Source: Gnetum montanum
Taxonomy: Eukaryota; Streptophyta; Gnetopsida; Gnetales; Gnetaceae
Direction of reading: 5' to 3'
DNA: 64,000 bases
Assembly: GCA_015680685.1 (NCBI GenBank)
Contig: MNCI01008066.1
Span: 928,365 to 992,364, forward strand
The notes beneath the pieces were generated by a model that made no database searches, was not told the DNA's origin, and saw only the letters and a list, made by a program, of their open reading frames with translations. Of this stretch, positions 35,400-47,991 are shown piece after piece (position 1 is the stretch's first letter; the number at the start of each line of letters is the position of its first letter). Position numbers and translations under genes: made by a program.

Positions 35400-37165
35400 T
35401 AGAGGTCATCCTTTAATACTACGCAAAAATCACTATCATGGCTAGCCATTTGATGATAATGAAAATACTTATCCAACCTAAAGTACCTTAGTATCTTAGG
35501 ATTGTCTTTGGTAACTATCATTGGATCTCTAGCTATGTCACAAAGATGATTATACCTATTACAAGCCTCTTTAGATAATTACTTATGTTGTATATAGTTA
35601 TCTTTATGTAACTATTCTTAGAGCTCAAAGGGATTTAAGTATTTAGACCTATCCTTCCATCCAAAGTTTGGTCTTGGTTGATCTGGGGCATAGGAAGTTG
35701 ATGGTTGTAAGGAGTTAAGGGATGTGTTGAGTGGTGGTGATTCCCTCCTCTCTCCTTGTTTTGTCTCTTTTTCCACTATGGCCATGGCTGTATGTTCTTG
35801 CTTGGTTTTATTGTCATCTCTCCTTGCATGTTGGTTTTTATAGGCCACATAGGCTAGATCATTGTTTGCTTCAACTACCTCCTCAATGTTCTTAGTTTGT
35901 GAGAAGGCTTGGCTTAGTGACCAAGGCTCTAGATAGTAAAGCTTTGACTTGATAAAGTTATTTACTACTTCCTTGTAGATGACCAAGAGGTGAGTTTCAA
36001 CAATAGGCTCTAGAATCTCATTAAGCATTAAGTTCCACCTTTGAATGAACCCTTTGATCGGCTCAAGTGACCCTTGCCTCACCTTCATTAGTTGATCCAA
36101 TGTGACATTTGGCTTCAAGTTGTATCTAAAGTAGTTGAAAAATTGGTTAAGAAAGTCCTCAATAAAAGAGATGGAACCTCTAGAAAAGGTTCGATACTAA
36201 TCTAGAGATTTACCTTTGAGGGACATAGGGAAAAGTCTCAATATCGTATGAGGCCAAGCTTGCAAGAAGAGGCACTCAAACTAGAAGGTTACTAGATGTG
36301 TGTTGGAATTCCCTTCATCATTATATTTGATGAAGTTTGAAATAGGTAAGCCCACAAGCAAGGTTATTTGAGGCACTATAGGACTTATAGGATCATCTTG
36401 GTAGAAATCTAGAACCTTGACAATATGAGTTGTGTTGGCCTCAAGTTTTTGTAGTTCTTCGATAAGGTCTTGGATCATTTGGAAGGCTTGATCCAAGCCT
36501 TGGTTAACCCCATCGACTATGGTGCTCGTGTTGATGGTTGAAAAAGAAGTTGTGAGACTTGTGGTTGAGAGGCTTATGGCCTCATGATAGGATGCAATAT
36601 TGAAGGAAGAGGCTGAGTTATGGTGGTCATAGGTGGGCTAAACAAGGAAAAAGATGTTTGTGCTGAAACTTGAGGCATAAAGAGGACAAATGGGGTATGA
36701 GAAGCTTGTGTTTCTTAGGTCCCAATGAGGGTCCCATTGGTATGTTAAAGGGAGATGGTGAGGTGAATATAACCATGGTTGGGTTAACAAAGTTAGGTTA
36801 TGTGGCAAAGGGTACCAATGAAAATAAGAACGTGGATTGGGATATAGGTTGTGTATGGTGTGTGGAGATTATGGGTGTGGACCAAAACATGGTACAATGG
36901 ATAGAAAGGAAGTTGGATTGAGGGACTTGTCCTATTGATGAGGCAAAAGATGTGGAGTTGGATGTGGTTATTTGGGGAGCCAAAGATTGGAAAAGACTTC
37001 CAATGAAGATGTTTGACTCCTGTTTGGTCTCAAACTCCTCCTCCTCCTCTCCTCAATCCACTAAGCTAATTCCCTCACTAAACTCATCAACCTCTATGTG
37101 TTGTATGAGCATTTGTACACAAAATTCTATGAGGGGGATTTTTCCATAAGAGGATGGGATGTATT
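35400..37165 (-). pseudogene. gag: Element D gag, decayed
   Basis: The start region near 37165 aligns with C. Conserved parts in order: IQDLIEELQKLEANTTHIVK (about 36480-36420); a capsid-like part LKPNVTLDQLMKVRQGSLEP with FIQRWNLMLNEI; NNFIKSKLYYLEPWSLSQAF (35950-35900); and a basic Lys/Arg/Gln region with PRPNFGWKDRSKYL. The knuckle-like tract YFHYHQMASHDSDFC (about 35490-35420) keeps the His and last Cys of the Tat pattern. Stops are fewer than in C. Confidence 0.7.
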
Positions 37166-37869
37166 CTTTTCCATTCTAGTGTATTATTTTTAATTGATGC
37201 TTAGCATTAGATTTGAAGCATGGTATTAAGAGATCAAATTGTATCTTGGCATAGAGGAAGTTGTAGAATACCTCATTAATAACCACAAAATCTAGGTTTT
37301 TTCCTCTTTGCGTAAGTGATTGTCTTTGTTCTATGACCATGAATTTTTTTGAGTTATAAACACAAACTGTATCTTTTCTAGATACCATATTTGTTAGGTT
37401 AAGAGGTAGTATGGTTGATTGGTTGAAAGATAATGTGAAAGGTATTGAAAAGTGGCTTGATGAAGGCTAAATTAGTAGAGGAAAAAGAAATTCCAGCAAG
37501 TGAAATTCTTAAAATGCTAAAAGGACTAAAAAATAGTTGAAAGAGATTTATTGGCTATAAATAGTAAGTGAGAGGTCAAAGGCGGGTATACCTATTTACC
37601 CAAAATGGAAAATGGTTGGTATCAAATCCCAACCACACTTGACTAGCTAGCCACATCAATGCTAGGAGAAAATAGGGGAAAAAAAAGAGGTAAGATATAC
37701 AATCTTAAATTTTCTTCACAATGTTTGTATAAGGGGAGTTTACTTGTGGCAAGTTCTGTTTTGCTTGAAAAACCAAAGTGGAAACTTTGATTTTTCCGAA
37801 GGTGAGGTTTTTAGAAAGTTGGCAATATTGACTCTACTAGAAAAAATTCACAACAAGGGGTTTGGATGG

Positions 37870-37985
37870 TTTAGGAGGGTAACACCCATTCTAGGAGTAT
37901 GACACCCTAGCTAAGAGGGGTATGACAAACACCCTAAGGGGGATATGACACCCTAACTAAGGGGGGTATGACAAATACCCTAACT
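37870..37985. repeat. G-rich repeats in element D LTR
   Basis: Three units of about 22 bp of the type ggggtatgacaaacaccct. Not seen in C's LTR. Confidence 0.55.
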
Positions 37986-39479
37986 AGCTTTAGAAAATCC
38001 AGCAACTACTATGAATTTTCTCCAAAACCAAACAACCATGCTGGGGGTGTAACATCCACGTTGAAGGTGAAAATGACAAAAATTTAAAAATGATAAAAAC
38101 AGCTAAAAACATGTTACTTACTATAAATAGTAAGATGGTTGTCAAAGGGGGTATACCCCTTTACTAAAAATGGAAAAAGGTGATATCAAACTCCATCCAC
38201 TCTAGGCTTCCTAGCTACACCTATGCTAGGGGTTGCAGAGAGGAAGAAAGGGGATAAGATGGAAGGTCTTACACCTTTCTATAAATTGTTGGGATGGAGG
38301 AAGGGATTGAAAACCAAAAGTGAAAACTTTGACTTTCCACAAGTAAATGGCTTTGGAAAAACTATCAATTTTCATAGCAAGGAGAAGGGGGATGGGGATT
38401 TGGATGGTAAATCCACCAACACTAGTCTCTACTAAGAAAATTTGGTAACAAGAGGAAAATATTTGCAATAGAAAACCCACGTTGGCTTTAAAATTCATAG
38501 TAATTGTTATGAAAATTTTAAAAGCTCAAACACCTGTAGTTTTCATGCTGGGTTTTAGCTACAAGGGTATGGGGGGCCAGCATTAGGTTTTATGCAGATT
38601 TAAATGTTTTGGCTAAAAATTGTAGATCCAGAACTTGTACATCAACATTGGCAATGAGTACATAGGATTAGATGCAGAAATCAGGCAAAGGCCCTCCTTC
38701 TAGTGCCAGAAAAATGTAGCGACTAAAACATTTGGTTACTAGAAGACTAAAAATTCTAGTGTAATAACTTTAATCTTGAATCCCCATGGCCTCGAAAAAA
38801 TGGAATTTGAGGTGTCCTAGATGGCCCAGCAGATCACCCAAGGACTTGGAAAATGTCAACAAGGGTAGAAAAATAAAAATGTAATGTAGATCTAATAAAC
38901 GAAATACACCAAAATGGAACAAATAAATCTATCTTGCACACAAATAGAATTGTAAACTTTATTTTAAGAGAAATAAAGAATGGTTCAAGAAATGTGTATA
39001 ATATATACCTGGAATTGTAGGGTGTTCACTTTGGTGAGGGTTCAAACTCTATTGAAACCAGTAGCTCCACAATCCGGATGTTCTACAACTCCCAATGTTA
39101 TCAAACTGTCCTACTCTCTACACCAGGTTTGCAATGTTGGTGATGCAAAGGGGATGTAACAATGGCTATGTAGGTTCCATGCTAGGGGATTCAAGAAGCT
39201 CTTTGTGTGTTCAAAGCTCTTGAATGCAAAAATGACTAAAAATTGTAAAGTGTGGAAATGCCAAAATTATGAAGCCTGTAAATGGTGTTGGTGCATATTT
39301 TTATAGGGTTTGGGCTAATAATTTAGCTACAAATTGACTACAAACTTGGCTGCAAATCATTGAAAAATTAGCTACAAATTTCTACTGTGCTCAAGTGAGG
39401 TAGGTGTCCAAATCAAGGAGGATTACTATATATAGTAAGTGTCATACCCCCATGGCCATTCTGTTTACTAAAAATAGTA

Positions 39480-39640
39480 ACTTGGGGGATGGCCTCCATG
39501 CTGTGGAAATGGCATACACACTAGGGGGATGGCCTCCACCCTAGGGAGATGGCGTCCACATTGGGGGGATGATATCCACACCGGGGGTAGGTGAGTTATA
39601 CCCCAATGCATCCACCCTAGGGGTAGATGAGCTATAGCCC
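39480..39640. repeat. ggggatggcctcca minisatellite in element D LTR
   Basis: Five or more degenerate units of about 22 bp, collinear with 10770-10935 and 29060-29250. Confidence 0.6.
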
Positions 39641-39950
39641 CATGAAGGTGTCTCCAACATAGAAAATGATATGCCCCTCACAAAACCCATCAAAATGCCA
39701 ATTCTAGCATTCCAAAAGGCATTTTTAATCCCCCAAGACCAAATATAAACATTATGTGACTTTTATCACTTGGGGGATGAGGCGTTAACCACTTATGAGG
39801 CATTTTTCAACCCCAAAAGCATAAAATATGTGAGATTGCATCTCTTGAATTATAATATTCACATTTACAATGAATTTCAAACCTCAAGTTTTATGGGGTG
39901 AAGGCTACATGATCAAAATGATCGCAACATGCAATTTTAATGATGTTTCA

Positions 39951-42814
39951 GGTACTCTTCTTTCCTCAACAAGGAAGTTTATCATTTCCAAATCAATTTT
40001 CTAGACCATATTCTTGTTTACCTCAATCATTATTCCACCCTCACAAATTAGTAATTAGCAACATTGACACAATTGTGTATGACTTCATCTAGCATGGATT
40101 TAAGCTCTAATTATGTTTGATCTAGTTTGTTGGAAATGCATTATTAAGTTATAGTATGGATGGAAGTCTATTCTCCTACATGGAAATGTTATCATATTTC
40201 CTTATTTCATATTTTCTCATTTAATGTCATTTATTCTTTTATTCTCATGTTAAATTACAAGGTTAAACCTATATTTATAAAAGTTTCCAAAAATGGAAAA
40301 TTTTAGATGTAAGAAATAATGATGCCAAAATATGCCATACATGGCATAAAATGGTCAACCTACACTATAAATTTAGGGTATTTATCAAATCCAAAAATTG
40401 AACAATGATAAATTCATGAAATCAATTAAGGGATATGAATAAATTACATAGAAATCCATGAAATTTAAAATTCTAAAATTTAATATTTTGAAAAAGTTAA
40501 TATAATAAATATGAAATCTTACAATCTAATAAGCATAATTAAATAAACCATAATGATTAAAATACTTAACAAAATCTATGTAATGTTACACCAAGGTCTC
40601 AAGTACAATTTATTTATGCACAAGTTACAATAAACATAATAGATAACCACATGCATCATTTACAAATCCATAACATGGTTTCAACTATACAACATTGCTT
40701 GAATCCTTTATCCATATCACATCATCACTTTCACTACATATTCTAATCTTCTACCTAACACCATTACCTAGAAACTACATCCAAACCATCATCTAAAATC
40801 TACATGAAATACATGCAAGAAGGGTTAGAACACCTTCATAGTAGAGGAAATTAGTTTGGTGCCATCCAAAACAAAGTTGGAGATGAGGCCTAAGCTACAA
40901 AGCATACTGTTATAGCTCATAAAAAAACTAATTAATCAAAACTATTTACATTAGTGTTAATACCTACCATTAATGCATGATTTTCCCTATGTTCCCATGG
41001 TATTCCCATGATGTTTCTAACATCAAGTGTTTGAATAACTATAAGGTTGATATTAATTTAATTGATCATTAAGGACTATTTGATGTGGCACCTCACCTAT
41101 CTAGGCCAACCCTCATGTTTGATAATGTCCAAATATTGGGTTAGAAACTCTCATGAATGTTAAATGACTAATTGTTGGGTTACATTATGAATAGCATTAA
41201 CCTTATACTCATTCCAGGTTCTAGCTCCTCACTAACACCCTAGATCAGGTTTGTTGCTAACTACATTACCCATAGGTTGATGGGGCATCTCCAAAGTCAA
41301 CCTAAATGAATGAATAGTCATTCTTGTATCAATTACCTTGTTACAAAACATGTTGTTAATGAATCTTATTGTCTAGCATGTGTGCACTAATCCTGTTATT
41401 AAGTGTGATAGGATCTCATAATATTTGATTAGGAGCATGACATGGCTATAATTAATGGTTTTTTTAATTAATATTAATAATTTTTCTAAGCCTGCATAGT
41501 TTAAGAAAATAGATATGTGATTGATGATTCATATATGTTCACATGTGTACTTTAGATATTTAATTTTACATGGCTTTATCTTATTTTCTTTATTGAGAGG
41601 TTTTGGACTATATTTTAGCATTGTAAGATTTTATGATATTGTCTCTTTAATGGTTGTGATATATGAGAGGGAGTTAAGTGAGTGGGAGAGAAAGCTATGC
41701 TTAGGATAGAAAACATTTGGGGTAAGTTTCTTTTAGCTTTGTGGAAGTTTGGGCAATTGGTGTTTTCTTCTATTCCATGCTTTCTAGTCAATCTCCATTA
41801 AAACTCCCATGGTTTAATTCTTCCACGTACTTTGATGATCCAAGAGAGGTGTTCAAAAAATGGAACTAAGAAGTGTTGTGGAATTTCAAATTGATTTTGT
41901 AGATTACTTGAATCTTTTGGCTTTCGTTTCCCTTATTTTTTCTTTCTTCATTCAGATTAAATGTGAGTTATCTCAACTTCTTCCCCAATTATGATTACAA
42001 GATTTGTGCACATATGTAGGATGGGTATTGTTTATTTTTACCTTATGATTATGATATTATTTTTTGGCTAAAGGGTTTTGATTTTGTGGATGGAATATGG
42101 TTTGATGAAATATATGTGTGCATATAACCTACCACTTTCTATGGATTTTGGGTATGAAAATTATAAGAATATTTTCAATAATTTCTATGATATTTGGTTT
42201 TCTCATTCATGCATGTGATTTATTGTGATTAACTGATGAATCTTTGATAAATTCATATGGAACTATGTTTCTTAATTTTTGGGAGATGTGGTCGATTTCC
42301 ATGATGGTAAATTGGAGTTTGAAAATTTTGGTTGATACACTAAGTTAGCTTACTAGATCCATTTTTCCCTACTTTGATCTTAACACATTTTTGTGATAGC
42401 TTCCATTTGCATAGTAGTTTATCTTAGATTCTTTTTTCCCTTAGTATTTTGTGATCTTGAAATATTGAATTTTTCTTCCTTACATTAAAATTTTCCTAGT
42501 CTTGTGATTATATCAAATCCAATTCTCTCTTTTCATATCAATTTTTGGATTATCCTCCTTTCTTGTTGATCCACATTATAGACTCATTGAATTCTTTCTT
42601 ATTGTTTCTCACCTACTCTCATCATTCTAGAGAATTTTCCAACTATTTTCTTATCTTTTCTAGCTGAACAAGATGTCCTAGACCTTTACCAGACATCTCT
42701 CCTAAATTCTAGTATCCCTATCAAGTTGTCTTACTTGTGCACAAGACACCTCATCTAAGACATCTTGCCATACTCCATGACAAGATGCCTCTTGATTCCC
42801 AAGACGTCTTGTCC
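39951..42814. other. AT-rich DNA, no gene recognised
   Basis: No coding frame with recognisable motifs on either strand, and no similarity noticed to other parts of the window. Confidence 0.5.
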
Positions 42815-43115
42815 AGGGTGTCACAACTTCTCATCCAAGATGTCATGATGTCTTACCCAAGACATCTCATCTAAGATGTCATGACCTCTTCCATGAGACT
42901 TCTTCCCTACGATGTCATGAAATATCCTTTAAGAGTTCTTTCCTAAGATGTCATAACATCTTACCCAAGACTTCTTCCTCAAGATGTCATGACATCTCAC
43001 CTAAGACTTGTTCCTTGAGATTCATGACATCTTACCCAAGACTTCTTATTCGAGATGACATGACATCTCACCTAAGACTTCTTATCTAAGATGTTATGAT
43101 ATCTCTATAAGAATT
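42815..43115. repeat. 36-bp tandem array of GATGTCATGACATC palindromes
   Basis: TCATGA or a one-base variant recurs at 42843, 42879, 42915, 42951, 42988, 43022, 43058 and 43094, spacings 36, 36, 36, 37, 34, 36 and 36. The full form gatgtcatgacatc is a perfect 14-bp palindrome. Between palindromes lies ctcacctaagacttcttc. More degenerate copies extend left to about 42670. Confidence 0.85.
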
Positions 43116-46014
43116 TTACAAAACCCTATCAAATCCTCTTTATTTTTGGATCAACTTTATTCTTCTTAGACTTGGTTGCAATCTTCAAATGTGGCTAAGT
43201 TAGGTAAGCTTTCTTGGTTATGGGTTTTGGTTCCTCATGACACTAGATTGCTACATGATGAAATTTGACCTATTAATATCATGTGATTCATTAGAATAGT
43301 ATTCTTGTGAGGATCTCTTGGATTGTTGGATTTCTTGATGAGATGAAATCTCTTGTTCATTTTTTCCTCCACCATCAATTTAATTTTCATGGTTGTGTGT
43401 TTTTGGTTGTTGGATGTTAGAGGTACCACTGAGTTTTTTTAGTTAATTCGAGATGGAATCCATGGAGATGATTTTGATGGTTGATCCCTACTATAAAATA
43501 CAGTAGTGTGGCTATTGCTATGGGCCCCATCCTACATAATAGGATGATTCCATGGCTCATTGATCATTTTGTTTTGGTTTGTGCCTCTAGAATATTAAAG
43601 ATGATGTCCTGGGTGATGCCTTTAGCACTACTATGTTTGGAAAACATTGGAAGTGATCTCCTAGATGACATTTCACATTGCAGTTGAGACTAATAATAAA
43701 AACATGTGCATGGTAATTTGATATTTGGTTTGGATACATGTTGGTTTTGGTTTTTGGGAGGTAAAAATGATAACATAATACACATATTACACAAAGTGCA
43801 GTGCATGCTAGCCTCCTTGTTTATGATGACAATTGAAGTGGGAAAATCTTGGTTTTGGCATTGTATGATGGAAGGACGTTATGGCTATATATTTATATAT
43901 TTATATGGATGTTTTGGGTGGTTCACTTTTATGTTTTATTGAACTAGAATATTTTGTAAGTTAGCCATGCTCCTCCAAATCCTCATGAGATCTATCCATC
44001 TAGCAATTTGAAAGGTTGCCAAGGTTTCTCACTTAGTTTTATACTGATAACCTATTTTATTTTCAGGTTGATTACTTTTGAGGAAGTGAATGAAGCTCTT
44101 AGAGGATTATTATGGTGATATCAGCTTGATGATGTTGTGTATCAGTTTAGAACTTTGGCTATTATATTTTGGCATTTTCAACATTATGTTAGACATTAAT
44201 TCACTTTTCTATTTATGGGTTTATGGATCATGTATGGTTTAGACTTGTAACAATATGGCATTCATATATATTATGGAATTTAGTTTTACAATTTATGTTA
44301 TCGTATTCTTTTTCAGCATTTTTTTATATGATTTTATATTCACATATTTCCCTCTTCTGTTCTTAGTACTCTCTTCCCTTCTCTTTAGGGTCATGGCTTC
44401 ATGATAGGTTTGTTGTTCCTTTCACTACGTAGTTCATTAATTCATATCTATTTCCATAACTAATTGTTTTGTTAGGGGATCTACCCAACATAATGCTCTT
44501 CAACCTAAGGTATGGGAAGGAGGGTGTTTCATATCAATAACTTAATTATCATTTTCCTATCTTTTAACATGTTGAACGCATCCATACATGCTAGAAACAT
44601 ATGCTAGTTGCTATTAAATGAAGTTGTTATTTTTGTTGGATGTGATGATCATGCCATTCTTCAAAATGTGAAAAAGTTCCATCTTAACTATTACACCCCT
44701 TCTATAGGCATTAGGTATTGCATTATGATTATGATTTCCATATTATGTGTGGTCTTAACATGTTATGGAGGATGAGTTAGTTTGTTATGATTGCAATTTA
44801 TATGTTATAATGTTTAGCTTTTATGTTATGATTATGATGTCTTTACATGCTTAACTAACATGATTATATATACTAGTCTTGTGTGATGTGTTAGACAGGT
44901 GATGTGGTTGGAAATGATGTTGGATTGTGATACAAAAGCAACTATTTGATATCTGTATATGCTTTATGTGTGGTTTTAGTATTTATACATTTAAATTATA
45001 ACACTATGTTGTGTGATGCTTAGATCTAATCTTAGTATATGGATGTGTAGTCTGTTTAATATGGGTTTCATGAGTTTAAACAAATTTTAATTTGGAGTCT
45101 CGATGTATTTTTTATACATATTTAAAGTTCAAGGTATTAATTGTGGAGGGAAATAAAAGAAATGAATTTATGAAAATTTTTCTAAAAATGATATTAAAAA
45201 AATAATAAAAGTAATTTAAAGCTTATGCATCACATCAGTGATAAAGCATAAAAATAACTTTTATTCATGATGCTTATGCATAAAAATAAAAAAATATTTT
45301 CCCATCATCTTTTATCCTTTTTCTTGTCATTAATATAGTGCATTTAAGTTTTCTATTTTTTGTATGAATAAAAATTAATTTTTCACTCATTTCTTCTATG
45401 CAAAGTATGCTAATAAACTTCTACTTCAAAAATAGATTTTTCCTACCTCTCAACTAAGATTTGGAATTGCTATGGGCATGCATATGTGGGTATAGGAAAT
45501 GTTTGAAGTGAAGTTATACTTTGTTAGATTTTTGAAGGTTTTATACTTGTTTGAGAATTTTTCTTCAACAAACTTAATTAATAGGCTATATTTACCTTTC
45601 CTTTGTATTTTGTACTAGATTAGTGTATATGATCATGTGATGTGAGCATGTGGGATGAATAGGTTAAAGATTAAGTTTAGATGTATACTTTTGCAAATCA
45701 CCAAATTAGGAGTAATGTGTTATGGACTATGCATGATATGATATGTAACAAATTGAATGCTTTGAGATTTATAAAAATTGTTTGTAATGTTGTAATGGTT
45801 CATGTGGTACTGATATTATGTATTCTATGTATGGCTTCGATTTGGGTGCTTCTAGGAAGTTTAGTTAAGTTTTATGATAATTAAATATTGGTAAAATTAG
45901 AGTTCAATTGAGGTCAAATTGGTGTTGTTGGGATCATCTTCTTATGTACTTTCCAATGGTGGAATTTATTTTATCTTTTGACCTATATCATTTTGAAGGT
46001 TACAGTAGTTATTA
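43116..46014. other. AT-rich DNA, no gene recognised
   Basis: Short open frames only (up to 78 codons at 43706-43942), none with a known motif. Confidence 0.5.
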
Positions 46015-47284
46015 TGGATCATAGAATTTAAAAAGGGAGGAGAGGAATGAATAAGTTTCCCAAATCAAACCTTTATAAAATAATGCACACACACACAAAT
46101 TTATGTGGTTCCCCAATGTGAGTACTCCACACTCAAAGGGTAGATTGCAAGCACACCTCTGGACTTTGTTGCTCTCAAAATGTGATTGAAGGGACCACAC
46201 CCTATATAGTCATTAAGCCCTACTCCAAAGTATTGTACTGCAACACTAATCACTTAACCTTGCAAGGTCCCATTAGGCTTGAAAGTGTGATTTCAAGGCT
46301 TTCAAAACCTTTAACATCTTAAGCTCTTCACTAGAGTGTTGTACCATAGCACCAACAACTCAATCTCATAAGATCCTAACAAACTCAAGGAAATAAACCC
46401 CATAGGACAACAAGAACAAGAATTACAATGAATAATTGCAACTCAATTTGTTGATCCTTTCACAGTTAGGTATAGCACACTTTACAAACCCAAATGATAA
46501 GACAATGAGGGGCAACAAAGAATTCAATGATTACAAATGATTGTACAATGAATACAATAATGCTTACACATTTCCCAATGCACATGAAGTCTTCTTATAG
46601 CTACCATGTTGCTAAATCCTTCTCAAAACTTGTGCAACGGGTAGCTAATAGTCACTAACATTCATGGGAGATATCTTTCTCATGCTTGAGACATCTCTTT
46701 GAATCTACCTTTAAATCTAGAAAGACATCTTTGTTTCCTAAAAGACATATTTCTAAAGTCTCTACTCTAGAAGAAATCTTTGTTCTATGGAAGATGTCTT
46801 TCTAGACTTGATCAACAATCTACAAAGACATCTTTGTTTCATGAAAGACATCTTTGTCTAAGAAAGACATCTTGCTATTTCTAAAGATGTCTTTGTCTAA
46901 ATCCACTCCAAATCTACTGAGATATCTACTACTTCCCAGAGACATCTTTCTTCACTTTCCCTTGTATGATGAATTCATCATTCCTTGTCTGTAATCTTGA
47001 TCTTCCGCATGCTTTAATGATGTCCACTTTTCTTGTACAATATCAAGTCCTTATCTATATTGTTTGAAGACATGTGGGTGACCTCCTTCACATTCTTTGG
47101 ATGTTACTTTGAAGACATGTGGGTGACCTCCTCCTTTGAGCTCTAGGATAGTTCATTCCTTGTCCTCGTTAGCTCATCTTGGTTTCTCATGTACAAAGTA
47201 CTATAAACACAATAAGCATACAACCATACCATCAACTTTTGTCTTCATTTTACTTAATGTTTTAAGCACATCAAAGGATCCACA
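46015..47284 (-). repeat. Possible solo LTR
   Basis: A segment that begins tggatcatag and ends ggatccaca, a short inverted repeat. Near its left end, on the minus strand, it has ggaaccacataaatttgtgtgtgtgtg followed by a TTATAAAG, a layout seen in plant LTR R-U5 regions. From 46660 to 46930 it repeats aaagacatctttg many times, as in B's LTR. No target duplication or second LTR was found, so the limits are uncertain. Confidence 0.3.
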
Positions 47285-47809
47285 ATTGTCATTTTTTTGA
47301 AATTATATGTAGTTCAAGGAGTATGATAGTGGCAAGAAATTTTTTATGTTATGCTATGATGTTATCTTCATGAAGTTTGTGTGATGATTAGACATGAATA
47401 TATGTGGTTATGTTATGTTTGCTTCATATGTGTTGTGAGTATTGGTAAATGCATTTTTAATGACATTTGTAGTGGTCATTGGCTGGTGGTGCTAGCATAA
47501 GGGTGTAGACTGGTTAGTGATAAGGTACCTTGGTGGTAGTTAACCATCACTATGATGTATAAGTTAGGCTCCTATCTCAAACCTCATCCTAAGAGTAGAC
47601 GAGCATAGGTGTGTTTATTCCTATTACTATTATGTGACATTGGTATGTACATTCCTATAGCTAGTCCTCCAAAAGGCTAGTGGTTGTGGGTCATAAGTTG
47701 ATAAACCCTAGAACCCATCGAGTAAATAAAAGATCTTTGGGAAAATAATTAATTCTAATTCTTGATGAAAACATTTCAAATGTTACACTAAGTGCACATA
47801 TGCTAGCAA
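47285..47809. other. AT-rich DNA, nothing recognised
   Basis: No coding or repeat structure supported. Confidence 0.5.
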
Positions 47810-47970
47810 CCACATAGATTATGTGTATATGTTGGTATACTGACCATCTAAGATATGTATAGATGTTGATATAATGACCACATGGGTTATGTGTATATGA
47901 TGATATAATGATCACATGGGTTATATGTATGTTGATATAATGATCACATGAGTTATGTATATGTTAGCAT
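47810..47970. repeat. Minisatellite of about 34 bp next to element F
   Basis: Four to five degenerate units of the type atcacatgggttatgtatat, each ending gatataatg. It stops about 20 bp before the LTR of F. Confidence 0.65.
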
Positions 47971-47991
47971 GGCTTTGTACATCATAGTAAT

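Larger units (their letters stand above)
33789..39950 (-). mobile_element. Element D: second Tat-type gag-protease element without RT/IN
   Basis: Minus strand: LTR 39950 to about 37392, gag 37165-35400, protease 34640-34080, then the 29-bp minisatellite. The order and the point where coding stops are the same as in C. The element may extend left to LTR remnant G at 28337. Better preserved than C in gag (one frame of 166 codons at 36118-35618). Confidence 0.65.
37392..39950 (-). repeat. 5' LTR of element D
   Basis: About 2.56 kb, roughly 400 bp longer than C's. It holds an extra copy of the ctataaatagtaag module (37553) ahead of the one at 38116, which suggests an internal duplication. The minus-strand end reads ...cctaaca, then a weak PBS tggtatctag at 37386-37377. 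Further modules ttactatatatagtaag (39423) and tttactaaaaatagtaac (39464) precede the G-rich minisatellite. It ends tttca at 39950; the flanking ggtac is the expected TSD copy, with no partner visible. Confidence 0.6.

Noticed and set aside
28337-39950. Treating LTR remnant G and the D LTR as a proven pair
   Set aside because: Orientation and spacing fit, but G has lost its inner end, no clear polypurine tract borders it at 29534, and no target duplication can be tested.
42815-43115. 36-bp repeats as a CRISPR array
   Set aside because: The whole unit is degenerate repeat without unique spacers, and the context is eukaryotic.
46084-46100. CA dinucleotide run as a notable microsatellite
   Set aside because: Only about seven repeats; common by chance in plant DNA.
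39951-47284. A host gene in the long AT-rich stretch
   Set aside because: No frame longer than about 80 codons, no recognisable motif and no convincing chain of splice sites.
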